64,000 nt of DNA, taken from NCBI GenBank assembly GCA_022818135.1, contig JAFMSR010000017.1:6744577-6808576 (forward strand), in the 5' to 3' direction. The notes beneath the pieces were generated by a model. It ran no database searches. It was not told the origin of the DNA and saw nothing but the letters and a program-made list of their open reading frames with translations. Position numbers and translations under genes: made by a program. Shown here one piece after another: positions 10,730 through 22,300 of the stretch; position 1 is the stretch's first letter; the number at the start of each line of letters is the position of its first letter. The DNA is from Saxidomus purpurata. Lineage: Eukaryota > Mollusca > Bivalvia > Venerida > Veneridae.

Positions 10730-12001
10730 AAACATGGTTAAAACAAACATGATGATACATAAACAGATAATTAGATGTATACACAAGGTTATAAACCCAT
10801 GCTATACACACCAATACTAAGGATTACACAAAAAATATTGTCCTTGGCAATCACACTTAATTAGTTAAGATAGAGTTATGGTTCTTGTGCACTGCACTTC
10901 CTTCCAGTGTTCTTGACCATTGTAGGAAGTTGTATTGAATTCCAAAAGTAGTTTTCAAGTTACGCTCCGGACAAGGAAAATGCAACGGACTGACCGCCCG
11001 AGCGACCGACAGACAGATGTTTTTATATCACAGATGTAAAAACATGGTTAAAACAAACATGATGATACATATACAGATAATTAGATGTAAACACAAGTTT
11101 ATAAACCATGCTATGCACACCAATACTAAGGATTACACAAAAAATGAACTAGAGCTGTCACTAAATGTGATGAATACCCCAGAAAGACTGCTTTATAAAC
11201 TGAGGAAGTTCGTAGTAACATAATACCTTACAGAAAAGTCTAAAATAGAGATATTGTCCTTGGCAGTAATACTTAAATTAGTTAAAACACAGTTAAGGTT
11301 CTTGTGCACTGCACTTCCTTCCAGTGTGCTTGACCATTGTAGGAAGTTGTACTGAATTCCAACCAGTAGTTTTCAAGTTACGCTCCGGACAAGGAAAAGT
11401 AACAAAGGGCAATAACTCTGTAATGAGTCAAGGAAGAGTTATGATTCCTGTGCACAGCACTTCCACTCACTCAATGAACTTGACCATTGTATGAAGTTGT
11501 ATTTTATTCTAACCAGTAGTTTTCAAGTTATGCTCCGGACAAGGAAAAGTAACAAAGGGCAATAACTCTGTAATCAGTCAATATGGTTTTATGGTTCTAG
11601 TGCACTACACTTTCTCTTATTGTGCTTGACCATTGTATGAAGTTGTATTGAATTCAAACTAGTAGTTTTCAAGTTTTTCTCCGGATAAGAAAAAGTAATA
11701 AAGGGCAAAAGCTCTGTAATAAGTCAAGGTAGAGTTATGGTTCTTGTGCACTGCACTTTCTCTTAATGTACTTGACCATTGTATGAAGTTGTATTGAATT
11801 CCAAGTAGAAGTTTGCAAGTTATGCTCCGGACAAGGAAAAGTAACAAAGGGCAATAACTCTGTAATAAGTCAAGGTAGAGTTATGGTTCTTGTGCACTGC
11901 AATTTCTCTCATTGTGCTTGACCATTGTATGAAGTTGTTTTGAATTGAAACTAATAGTTTTCTAGTTACGCTCCGGACAAGGAAAAGTAACAAAGGGCAA
12001 T
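10730..12001 (-). repeat. Dispersed repeat with internal tandem units of about 155-160 bp
   Basis: Successive units contain a TTCAAGTTACGCTCCGGAC block, an ACAAAGGGCAATAACTC block and a GGTTCTTGTGCACTGCAC block, at least four times. The border piece GAGCTGTCACTAAATGTGATG (split over 11150-11175) recurs at other copies. Same family as 12891-13660, 43985-45075 and 63113-63550. Two partial copies are joined near 11010. Confidence 0.75.
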
Positions 12002-12890
12002 AATAATGATAATAATAATAATAATAACTTTAATTTACGAAGGTTACATAAAAGGTACATTATGAATCATAATCATTCGAAACATAATTTATTTTCATAT
12101 GGCCTTCATAACAAAAATAGAAAAAAGAAAAAGAAACATAACATACAAACATTTAAACCACACATACACCACAAATCAAACACACTGAATTAATTATACT
12201 AATATTAATAACATATTAGATACGTTTACATAATAAACATCATTCTCTCTACAACAGACACCCGATTGCAAATAATATTATGAATTATATAATTAATCTA
12301 ATGTCATTACTTAGATACTAAAATAACCAGTGTAAAGTTTTATATGTAAGTAATTTCTACCTTTTGTTATAAAGATAATTTTTGTAATTTCGTCATCTGT
12401 CCAAAAACGACAACCAATGTAATTCCTTAAGTAAATCTGAAGAACTGGATTGAACAGGTCGATTTAAAATAAGTTTTGCTATGCATTTTTGCAATTTATT
12501 TATTTATTGTTCATATTTTGTATTTCCTTTTCCCCAAATGGTACAGCAATAGTCGAATATTGGAAGAATGTAACCGTTATATAACATTAACCTCATCTCA
12601 TCTGATATATAATATATGTTTTTTTAATAATGCGATTTTGGAGTAAATTTTTTTGCAAATATAATCAATATGTTTATGCCAATTCAGAACATTGTCTACA
12701 TACACACCTAATATGTTTTGAGTTGTAACTTTTCTAATATGCAATCATTGATTGTTAAATGAAGGTTACCTGCCTGTTTTAGTTTATAATTTGAGCCAAT
12801 GACCATGCATTTTATTTTTAAGGGATGTAAAGACATGTTGTTTATTATGCACCATTTATTGATTAAAGCAAGATTCATTTGCAATTTGGA
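12002..12890 (-). mobile_element. 5'-truncated LINE fragment
   Basis: The minus strand ends at 12002 in an (ATT)n tail, the 3' end of a LINE. The only clear open piece is 12708-12929 (INKWCIINNMSLHPLKIKCM... ), the region after the RT catalytic box, followed by degraded HKHIDYICKKI-like sequence. It is inserted in the dispersed repeat near the palindrome centre and separates the two arms. Confidence 0.7.
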
Positions 12891-13660
12891 AGTGCAGTGC
12901 ACAATAACCATAAATATTCCTTGACTCATAACAGAGTTAGTCCCCTTCGTAACTTTTCCATGTCAGGATCGTAACTTGAAAACTACTGGTTGGAATTCAA
13001 TACAACTTCCTACAATGGTAGGAAGTGCAGTGCACAAGAACCATAACTCTATCTTAACTAATTTAAGTGTTATTGCCAAGGACAATTTCTCTAATTTAGA
13101 TTTTTCTGCAACGTATTATGTTACTACGAACTTCCTCAGTTTGTTAAGCAGTCTGTCGGGGGTATTAATCACATTTAGTGATAATTCTAGTTCATTTTTT
13201 TGTGTAATCCTTGGTGTACATAGCATGGTTTATAAACTTGTGAATACATCTAATTATCTATATATGCATCATCATGTTTGTTTTAACCATGTTTTTACAT
13301 CTGTGATATAAAAAAAATCTGTCTGTCGGTCGGTCTCTCGGGCGGTCGGTCCGTTGCATTTTCCATTTCCGGAGCATAACTTGAAAACTACTAGTTGGAA
13401 TTCAATACAACTTTATACAATGGTCAAGCACATGGAGAGGAAGTGCAGTGCACACGAATCATAACTCTATCGTAACTAATTTAAGTGTTATTGCCAAGGA
13501 CAATATCTCTATTTTAGATTTTTCTGTAAGGTATTATGTTACTACGAACTTCCTCAGTTTATAAAGCAGTCTTTCTGGGGTATTCATCACATTTAGTGAC
13601 AGCTCTAGTTCATTTTTTGTGTAATCCTTAGTATTGGTGTGTATAGCATGGTTTATAACC
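12891..13660 (+). repeat. Dispersed repeat, inverted copy
   Basis: Reverse-oriented relative to 10730-12001, with GGAAGTGCAGTGCAC, GAACCATAACTC and ATCACATTTAGTGA blocks. It contains a GGTCGGTC-type simple repeat at 13320-13355. It forms the inner part of the right palindrome arm. Confidence 0.7.
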
Positions 13661-13879
13661 TTGTGTATACATCTAATTATCTGTATATGTATCATCATGT
13701 TTGTTTTAACCATGTTTTTACATCTGTGATATTTAAAAAAAAATCTCTTTATCTGTATATTTATAGCCAAGCATTATGACAAAAACCAAGCAAGATTGTT
13801 ATGGCATATGCGCTTTTCCAAACGTAAACGGTTCAGTGAATTTGACTTGTATTTCAAACGGAATGGGTTTCATGTCTAA

Positions 13880-14086
13880 ATGTGCAAAGTATATATAACA
13901 AATGTTTTCCTTAATTTTGTCAATCGTTGGCCAGGAAGCAATCATGACGCTTTCTTTTGGTATAACTGTGCTTTCGCAAGGTCATTAGAAGGAGAAAATC
14001 CAACAAGCACTTGGCTACTTGGCTACCCATTGAAAAAGTATTTATTAACAACAATTTTCATACCATCTACATATGCTAAAAGATGA
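13880..14086 (+). pseudogene. PIF/Harbinger transposase fragment, better-preserved copy
   Basis: The open frame holds FVNRWPGSNHDAFFWYNCAF, RSLEG and LLGYPLKKYLLTTI in one frame, the segment around the catalytic Asp of HARBI1-like transposases. Compared with typical family members it seems to lack a few residues before GYPL. The inverted twin is at 10321-10506. No other transposase exon or terminal repeat was found, so it is a fossil. Confidence 0.78.
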
Positions 14087-14176
14087 TACAATGCTAGTCA
14101 CAGAAGAACTCCTTGCCTAGTTAAAAAACCTATGGCATGTGGAAGATGAGGTTTCAATTCCTTCATAAATCAGGTC

Positions 14177-14355
14177 AGGGGAACTCCTTACATCTAGCGG
14201 ATTATATTCTCGAAACATAGATTATGTATTCAATGAACGTAAAATGATAAATAAATACAAATACAAATTCGCCGAAAAACGCCTCATTTTACCACAATTA
14301 TATTGTTTAATTTTGGAAGTCATTTTGTTTGACATCAGTTATACGGTATGTCCCT
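14177..14355. mobile_element. TTAA-flanked MITE, short copy (right arm)
   Basis: Inverted twin of 10050-10242. It ends in GGTATGTCCCT followed by TTAA (14356-14359). Confidence 0.7.
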
Positions 14356-14734
14356 TTAAACCTGCAAAGTTTATGCAATGTAAATCATATGTCCCTTTTT
14401 GTTATTCGTTTGCCGGGAATAACTCATAGTGCTTTCTATTTTAATAACTGTGTTGTCGCAAGATCATTAGAATAATGCATTTGAAATGCATAGCTGAAAC
14501 GATCAGGTCATGGTTTAATACTTTTAAAGATTCTAATATTTATGTCTTGGGGGTATGTTTGACATAAGTTATAGGGTATGTTCCCTTAAAAGAAATGATT
14601 CTTTGAATGGTTGACGACAGACGATCACGGACGACAAATGATAACGACAGACGCTGAATTATTACTTTTACTCAAACTGAGATGTGCTTAAATCGGAACG
14701 AGTGTTTGGCAGCAATAATTCCAGTTTCTAATCA

Positions 14735-14740
14735 TTTATT
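14735..14740 (-). terminator. Polyadenylation signal of gene 2
   Basis: TTTATT on the plus strand, that is AATAAA on the minus strand, at the place matching the signals of genes 1 and 3. Confidence 0.55.
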
Positions 14741-15040
14741 GAAAAAACAAAAAGGAAATGTTTCGTGTACGTTACACTCTTAAATATGTTTAAACAATGA
14801 AACTCTACTGCATATTCAAAAAAGTTGGTGTTGTATGCAGTAGAACTGGATTGTGGTGTGTATATTTGTATGTTCACTGATGCTATACAGCATCTTATTG
14901 TTAGTCATTACTGTTCAATATGATAAACAATTCGCATGTGGAAAATGTTTTTTTTTAATTGTCCAGGTAACAACATCACAGATCGTCAGTTTAATTGGTT
15001 GTTAATATGTAGTTTCGTATTCATGCATCAAACAATCGAA

Positions 15041-15432
15041 TTATAGGAAGCTTAAAAAACCCCGAAAATCACAATCCCTTTGGTTCATCCATTTTGTAGC
15101 TCTCTGATAAACAATTTCATCCAATCCTTGACTATTAGTGATCTCTCCCCCTTTTAAGCCCTGGTTACGGGCAATATCTATTAGAAAAGGCATATATCCC
15201 ATCATCTGATAAAAGGTTCGTGGGTTTCCTTGTTGTCATCTTGAATAGCTTATAATAGCCGTGTCAGGCTTTGCGTGAGGACCTACAATTTGTTTCACAG
15301 CATCTTCCAACACAGCATATTGTGCGGGAGACAGTTCTTTCATCCCGGGTCCTAGGCCATTGCCTTGTCTGTCATTCCCCTTTCCTCTACCAGCTAAAGG
15401 TACTTTGCTGTCTTGCCCAATCTGTCCACGAC
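15041..15432 (-). pseudogene. Gene 2 exon B: terminal repeat exon, decayed
   Basis: On the minus strand it opens after AATGCAG with the family phase-1 start and reads RGQIGQDSKVPLAGRGKG. It has the same TGA after YSR as exon A. The last part is also degraded: SGLMNSQSISS of exon H is replaced by unrelated codons before the shared TTCCTATAA end. It is most similar to exon A, as expected from the inverted duplication. Confidence 0.8.
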
Positions 15433-16117
15433 CTGCATTATAAGAAATCAATCGTAAGTAAGATAACATGTTATTTTTGTATGTGAATTTGCAAAATAAA
15501 ATCTCTTTAAACATATGTCACTGTTTATGCGGTGTCCGAATGTTTAAAACAATGTCATGTGAACGCTCCTCACTGATAGGAGCTTGACCATTTTTCATTT
15601 GCTTTTATGTGTCAAATGATCTTAAGAATAACACGTACGTAAAAATCAAGCTTGTAGACAAAAACAACCTTTACGATCATAACAATGTTCTCATCAGGGC
15701 AAAGGACTGTCCCTTACAAAAAGACATTGATATGAGTTTTCGAGAATAAGTTGATATTAATGTAAAAAAAATAGAAGAATATGCGAAAAATACTTTAAAA
15801 ATGCTAAAATACTTATATATATGGTAGTGATCTATAAGTCTAAAAAAACTGGTTGCATATTTGAGTCTTACTAAAATATAAAAAAATGATATTGAAAGTA
15901 CATTGTATTGATTTTGCGGGTGTTCGGACAGTTTTGATTCATTTTTTTCTAACTTTTCAGGGTAAACGTTTATATTAATCATTAAAAATACAGATTGAAA
16001 AATATACTATTATTTACACAGATTGATTTCCTAAGAGACACGGAACTAATCACATGTATCGTAGCTTTAAAAGTGTCGTAATACTTGTAACAACAAATAA
16101 TGATACTAGTTTCATAT

Positions 16118-16565
<448 letters not shown>

Positions 16566-16951
16566 GTTTGAAGCAGATGACCGACTAATAGATGTGTATG
16601 TCGTTTATTTTCATTATTCAATCAAATTATTTATTTTACAGTTGATATATTTGAACGATTAAAAAATAAAAAAGACATGATTAAACATCAGTAAATTGCT
16701 TTTAAAAACTCGTTAAAATGTTTTATAAAACAAATATAAATGACTAGTTCTATATATAAGTATATATCGCTGATACAGTGGTCGTGTAACTCCCTCCGCA
16801 ATTGCTGATACGGTTGATATTCATTAATGTTGTGAAAATCCCGTATTTTGTAAATGTTTGAAATCTTCAGATACATAAAAAGTACGAGACCAATATATTT
16901 TTGGAATATTTATAGAAGTTACAAAATGAAACGAAATCACTGTTTAATTAC

Positions 16952-17344
16952 CTCGGAAACTTGAGATACTCTGAGAATCCATCAATCCACTTTGTACCAT
17001 CCATTTTGTAGCTCTCTGATAAAGAATTTCATCCAATTCTTGACTATTAGTGATCTCTCCCGCTTCTAAGCCAACGTTAAGGGCAATATCCTTTAGAAAA
17101 GGCATATATCCCATCATCTGATAAAAGGTTCGTGGGTTTCCTTGTTGTCGTCTTGAATAGTTTATAATAGCCGTGTCAGGCTTTGCGTGAGGACCTACAA
17201 TTTGTTTCACAGCATCTTCCAACACAGCATATTATGCGGGAGACAGTTCTTTCATCCCGGGTCCTTAGTCCTTGCCTTGTCCGTCATTCCCCTTTCCTCT
17301 ACCAGCTAAAGGTACATTGCTGTCTTGCCCAATCTGTCCACGAC
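16952..17344 (-). pseudogene. Gene 2 exon C: internal repeat exon with stops
   Basis: Exactly 393 bp on the minus strand, with the family acceptor (...AATCCAG) and the internal-type donor GAG|GTAATT, like exons D-G. Two nonsense codons break it: TAA at 17265-17267, near the GKGLGPG motif, and TAA at 17232-17234, where others have CAA for Gln. The remainder (VLEDAVKQIVGPHAKPDT to SISSFRG) is otherwise intact, so the damage is recent. Confidence 0.85.
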
Positions 17345-18777
17345 CTGGATTAAAAGAATGATCAATCATGAGTAAGATAACATGTTATTTTTGTATGTGA
17401 ATTTGCAAATTAAAATCTCTTTAAACATATGTCACTGTTTCTGCAGTGTCCGAATGTTTAAAACAATGTCATGTGAACGCTCCTCACTGATAGGAGCTTG
17501 ACCATTTTCATTTTCTCTTTTGTGCTAAAATCATGCAGAAATAAACACTTCCGGTAAGGTAAAATATATTTCAAATTGTTGCCGTACTGTTCTAATACAG
17601 AAAATCTAGTAGATGTGTCTGTCGTTTTTTTTTCATTATTCTTTCAAATATATTTGAATGATTAAAAGAAAAAAATATGATTAAACATCAGTAAATTGCT
17701 TTTAACAATCTCGTTAAAGTGTTTTATAAAACAAATATAAATGATAAGTTCAATATATCAGTATATATCGCTTATACGGTGGCCGTGTAACTGCCCCCCT
17801 CAGTTGCTAATACGGTCGATTACCAAAAAAGTACGAGACCAAGATGTTTTTGTAGAAGTTAAAAATGAAACGAAATCACTGTTAAATAAGCTCTACGAAT
17901 ATTTCCGAAAAAAAAATAACAAGAAGAAAACGATTATATTTCAATCGAAAATGTTGATACATGTATTAGTCAAATAAATCAGCAGCTTACCTCGGAAATT
18001 ATTGAAGAATACTTAGGGCAATTAAAGTGTGAAAAACTATTAAAATTACGGTATCTACAGGGCTGTATGTTTAGAAAAAAGGAGTTAGACAAGGCGGAAT
18101 TTTTCCACTCTACTATTCTCAATTTACTAACATAATTTGCAAACATATTTTACAGATAAAGGAATAGCATTCATGTTTACATACATTTATCAAATTTTTG
18201 TTAATTGTACATCTAAGAAAAAATATATAGTATTTAGTCAAGGTAGACATATACGATATTATTGTTTATTATGACACAAACGAATTGAAAGTTGCCATTT
18301 TGAGGTACATGTATTAGGATCACTGAATGTTCGGCGTCCATCGTGTGTCATCTGCATTTAACATGAAATACAATTTTATAATAAAAATGCTTTCAATTTA
18401 TTGAGCTGTTAGATAAGGCTAATTTTTTGCAGAGAAATTCCTATTGATTTTACTTCTTTTTCAAATATTTCAATTGCATCACGAATGTAACAGGATCAGT
18501 GTGTAAATAACGTTTCGAATCTTAGATCGTAAAAGTTATTTGTCAAATTGATCAATGAATGATTTTGATTAATATTATTAGAATAACACATTAAATAACG
18601 TATCACATGACACAGAAATGAAGCAAATGGGAACCTTACTGAAGACGGAACACTCAATCAAATGCAGAAGGATACACATTTCTAAATAAATTTGCGATCT
18701 GGCAGACAGTATTATTTTACATCATGCTTAATTTACAAGAACTTTATACAATATAACTGATAAAGAAATAAGCTTAC
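17345..18777 (-). other. Intron 1 of gene 2
   Basis: It runs from donor GTAAGC (18777-18772 on the minus strand) to acceptor AG (17346-17345). It is about 1.43 kb and lacks the retroelement and LINE insertions of genes 1 and 3, so it is the least disturbed version of this intron. The matching AGAGCTTATTTAACAGTG stretch lies near 17880. Confidence 0.7.
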
Positions 18778-18829
18778 ATAAGATGAACGAACTCGTAAGC
18801 ACCACACAAACCAATAATTGAAAATCCAT
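18778..18829 (-). CDS. Gene 2 exon 1: signal peptide
   Basis: The 52-bp minus-strand exon encodes MDFQLLVCVVLTSSFIL plus one base, then donor GTAAGC. Length, phase and hydrophobic core match exon 1 of gene 3. With exons C and B it would make a two-repeat version of the protein, but both downstream exons carry stops, so the gene is most likely a pseudogene or yields only a short secreted fragment of the Gly-rich start. Confidence 0.7.
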
Positions 18830-19336
18830 TTCTATCAGTAAATATGCCAATGAGACAATGTGTCCTAGCAAAGTAATTCCTTGATACAAATTCCTGTAGA
18901 TAAGCTCCTTTTATATCATCCGTAAGCAAGCACGTGAATATGATAATGAAATCACGTGCTTGCTTACATAACAGTTATCACACGACAATTATAATAAACG
19001 TCTTCTATAGTTAATATTACTTTGACGAGTATGCTATTAGCAATATGCAGACATTGCATGTTCTTGACCGAAACTATTTCATTAATTTGAATTAATCTTT
19101 GAATGTAGATAAAGTTTCGATGTCTGTCATGCAAACGGAAACTGTACAGGTATCATGTGATTTGTTTCAAAGGTTGTTATTATACACTTTAAAAAAGTTT
19201 TTCCTCTCGATTTTTATGTTAAAACATGAAATTAGCATAGCTACGGATGATATAAAAGGAGCTTATGTACAGGCATTTATAGAAAGGTATTACTTGGCTC
19301 GGACACATTGTCTCATTGGCATATTTACTGATAGAA
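18830..19336. promoter_or_regulatory. Divergent promoter between genes 2 and 3
   Basis: The start codons of gene 2 (-) and gene 3 (+) are 507 bp apart. TATAAAAG lies at 18908-18915 on the minus strand and 19251-19258 on the plus strand. Between them a perfect inverted repeat, GTAAGCAAGCACGTGA (18922-18937) and its complement (18952-18967), contains one CACGTG E-box per arm (18931-18936 and 18953-18958). On the gene 3 side the E-box to TATA distance is about 293 bp, as in gene 1. On the gene 2 side it is only about 15 bp, so the intervening promoter has been lost. Binding by bHLH factors is inferred from the motif alone. Confidence 0.7.
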
Positions 19337-19388
19337 ATGGACATTAAATTATGGGTTTGTGTGGTGCTTACGAGTTCGTTCATCTTAT
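19337..19388 (+). CDS. Gene 3 exon 1: signal peptide
   Basis: It encodes 17 residues plus one base before donor GTAAGT (19389-19394), the best donor of the three copies. The leftover T with GC at the start of exon D gives a Cys codon. TATAAAAG lies 79 bp upstream of the start codon. An 82-codon plus frame at 19099-19347 overlaps the promoter and is rejected as coding. Confidence 0.75.
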
Positions 19389-22300
19389 GTAAGTACATTT
19401 CTTTTTAAGTTATATTAAAATAATTTTGTAAATTGAGCTCGGTGTGAAATAATACTGTCTTCAAGATCGCGAATTTAATTAGAAATGAGTATCCTTCTGT
19501 ACTTGGTTGAGTGTTCCGTCTTCAATAAGGTTCCCATTTGCTTCATTTCAGTGTCATGTGTAACGTTATTTAAGGTATGCCATTCTAATAATATTAATCA
19601 AAATCATTCATTTATCAATTTGATAGATAACTATTACGATCAAATATAAGAAATGTTATTTACACACTGATCCTGTGACATTCGTTATACAATTGAAATA
19701 TTTGAAGAAAGAAGTAAAATCAATAGGAATTTCTCTGCAAAATCAGTCTTATCTAATAGTTCAATATATTGAAAGCATTTAAAATTATAAAATTAAATTT
19801 CATATAAAAGGCAGATGGCACAAGACGGACGCCGAACATTCAGTGTTCCTAATACCTCAAAATGGCAACTTTCAATTCAGTTGTGTCATAACAAACAATA
19901 ATATCGTATATGTCTACCTTGACTAAATACTATACTTTTTGTCTTGGATGTATAATTTACAACAATTTGACAAATATATTATGATATGATTGCTATTCTT
20001 TTATCTGTAAAATATTGTTTGCAAATTATGTTAGTAAATTGAGAATAGCAGAGTGGAAAAAATTCCCCCTTGTCCAACTTTATTTTTACCATTAATTTTT
20101 TCTAAACGTACAACCCTGTAGATACCGTAATTTTAATGCTTTTTCACACTTTAATGGCTATAAGTATTCTTAAAAATTTTCGGAGGTAGGCTGCTGATTT
20201 ATTAGATTTATATCACCATTTTTGATTGTAAAAATTTGTTTTCATCTTGTTTTGTTTTCGGAGTTATTCGTAGAGGTTATTTACAAATGAAACAGTGCTT
20301 TTTTAACTTCTATAAATATTCAAAAAGTATCTTGGTTTTGTACTTTTTATGTATCTGAAGATTTCAAACATTTACAAAATACGTTTTTCTCACAACATTA
20401 ATGAATATCATCCGTATCAGCAACTGAGGAGGCAGTTACACGACCACTGTATCAGCGATATATACTTGATCTATCCGACAATTACAATCATAAATCTATA
20501 GTTGACTTAGAACTGGCCCGATTACGGATGAATCAATATTTTAGCGAGCAATGGCGTGTGAATATGGAGAATACACCGAAATTACGGACTTACAAACTGT
20601 TTAAACACGAATTTGTCACTGAAAACTATGTAATGTTAAATCTATGCAAATACGAACGTTCCATGATTGCGCAGTTCAGAAGCGGCATATTCCCCTTTCG
20701 TATTGAAACAGGACGGTATATTGGTGAAGCACCCAGTGACAGACTTTGTAGATTCTGTGATAAAAATGCTATAGAAAACGAAGTACACTTTCTGGTCGAG
20801 TGTCCGAATTATAACGCTATTAGAACTCAATCCTTTGGCACTATTCTAAGAGACGATACATTTGATCAATATAACTCTGTGCAGAAAATGAATATCATGC
20901 TCAATCACCATATTAGAAAAACTGCTAAATATTTGGTAAAGGCGTACTTGTATAGACGTAGTCAACTTTACGTCTCATTTACTTTATTTTGTAGGATAAT
21001 AATGGACCTTTGTATTATAGTTTTGTAGTAACTTAATACAGAAATAGACTTACTTCATCAATATTATGTGTCTATTTATTAAGTTGATCAATTTGCATTT
21101 CTGTATGTTTACTGTATTATGTTTCATAACTTGTACTTATTTCTTGGAAGTGACATAAAGGCCCATGGGGCCGGGTGATTATAGAAAATTGTATATATCA
21201 TTATGATTGTGTGTATATATAACTGCGAAAATCACATGTCACTATAATAAATGATTTTCATTCTATATATAGAACTTATCATTTATATTTGTTTTATAAA
21301 TCACTTTAACAAGTTGTTAAAAGCAATCTACTGATGTTTAATCATGTTGTTTTTTTCAATCGTTCAAATATATCAACTGTAAAATAAATAATTTGAATGA
21401 ATAATGTAAATAAACGACAGACACATCTATTAGACGGTTATTTGCTGAAAACGACCTTGTCGCGTTTTTCTTTCCTTTTTCATATGAAACTAGTATCATT
21501 ATTTGGGACTACAAGTATAACGACACTTTTAAAGCTACGATAATTAGTTCCGTGACTCTTAGAAAATCAGTTTGTGTAAATAATAGTCTAATTTTCAGTC
21601 TGTATTTTAATGATTAATATAAACGTTTACCCTGAAAAGTAGGGAAAAAATGAATCAAAACTGTCTGAACACTCGCTAAATCAATATAATGTACTTTCAA
21701 TATTATTATTTTTTATGTTTTATTAAGACTCAAATATGCATTCACACATACATAAAATGCATGTAACATATTCACAAAACTTGTTCGCAGCAAAAAAACA
21801 AAAATAATATCAAACAGGGAATGCCACGTACCAAAAACGTAGTTCGCAGCAAGTGTTTTTCCAGACTTATAGATGACTACCATAGATATAAGTATTTTAG
21901 CATTTCTAAAGCATTTTCTCGCTTTTCCTCTGAACAATCAGACTCTATTTCTTGATACTAACATCAACCTATTCTCGAAAACTCATATCAATGTCTTTTT
22001 GTAAGGGGCAGTCCTTTGCCCTGATGAAAACATTGTTATGATCGTAAAGGTTGTTTTTGTCTACAAGCTTGATTTTTACGTACGTGTTATTCTTAAGATC
22101 ATTTGACACATAAAAGCAAATAAAAAATGGTCAAGCTCCTATCAGTGAGGAGCGTTCACATGACATTGTTTTAAACATTCGGACACCGCAGAAACAGTGA
22201 CATATGTTTAAAGAGATTTTATTGTGCAAATTCACATACAAAAATAACATGTTATCTTACTCATGATTGATCATTCTTATAATCCAGGCCGTGGGCAGAT

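Larger units (their letters stand above)
8737..10930. repeat. Left arm of a large gene palindrome
   Basis: This stretch reappears inverted at about 13530-15660: the end of intron 1, exon A/B, 3' UTR, downstream flank, a short MITE, a Harbinger transposase piece and the start of a dispersed repeat. Beyond the retroelement insertion the symmetry continues through intron 1 to exon 1 (5640 on one side, 18829 on the other), so genes 1 and 2 are an inverted, tail-to-tail duplication centred near 12.2 kb. Borders are approximate. Confidence 0.75.
13530..15660. repeat. Right arm of the large gene palindrome
   Basis: The inverted counterpart of about 8737-10930; see that entry for the order of its contents. 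The symmetry continues into the gene 2 introns and exon 1. Confidence 0.75.
19389..22287 (+). other. Intron 1 of gene 3
   Basis: About 2.9 kb, homologous to intron 1 of genes 1 and 2 but enlarged by a LINE insertion (20468-21264) and a 48-bp retroelement 3' end (21794-21841). It contains the GAGGTTATTTAC stretch near 20270 that is homologous to the internal-exon donor region. Confidence 0.7.

Noticed and set aside
19099..19347. 82-codon plus frame over the gene 3 promoter
   Set aside because: It covers the TATA box and ends just inside exon 1 in another frame; no coding features.
22263..22290. Start codon of the 141-codon frame, just upstream of exon D
   Set aside because: It lies in the intron before a good acceptor. 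Exons E, F and G lack it, and the signal-peptide exon supplies the start.
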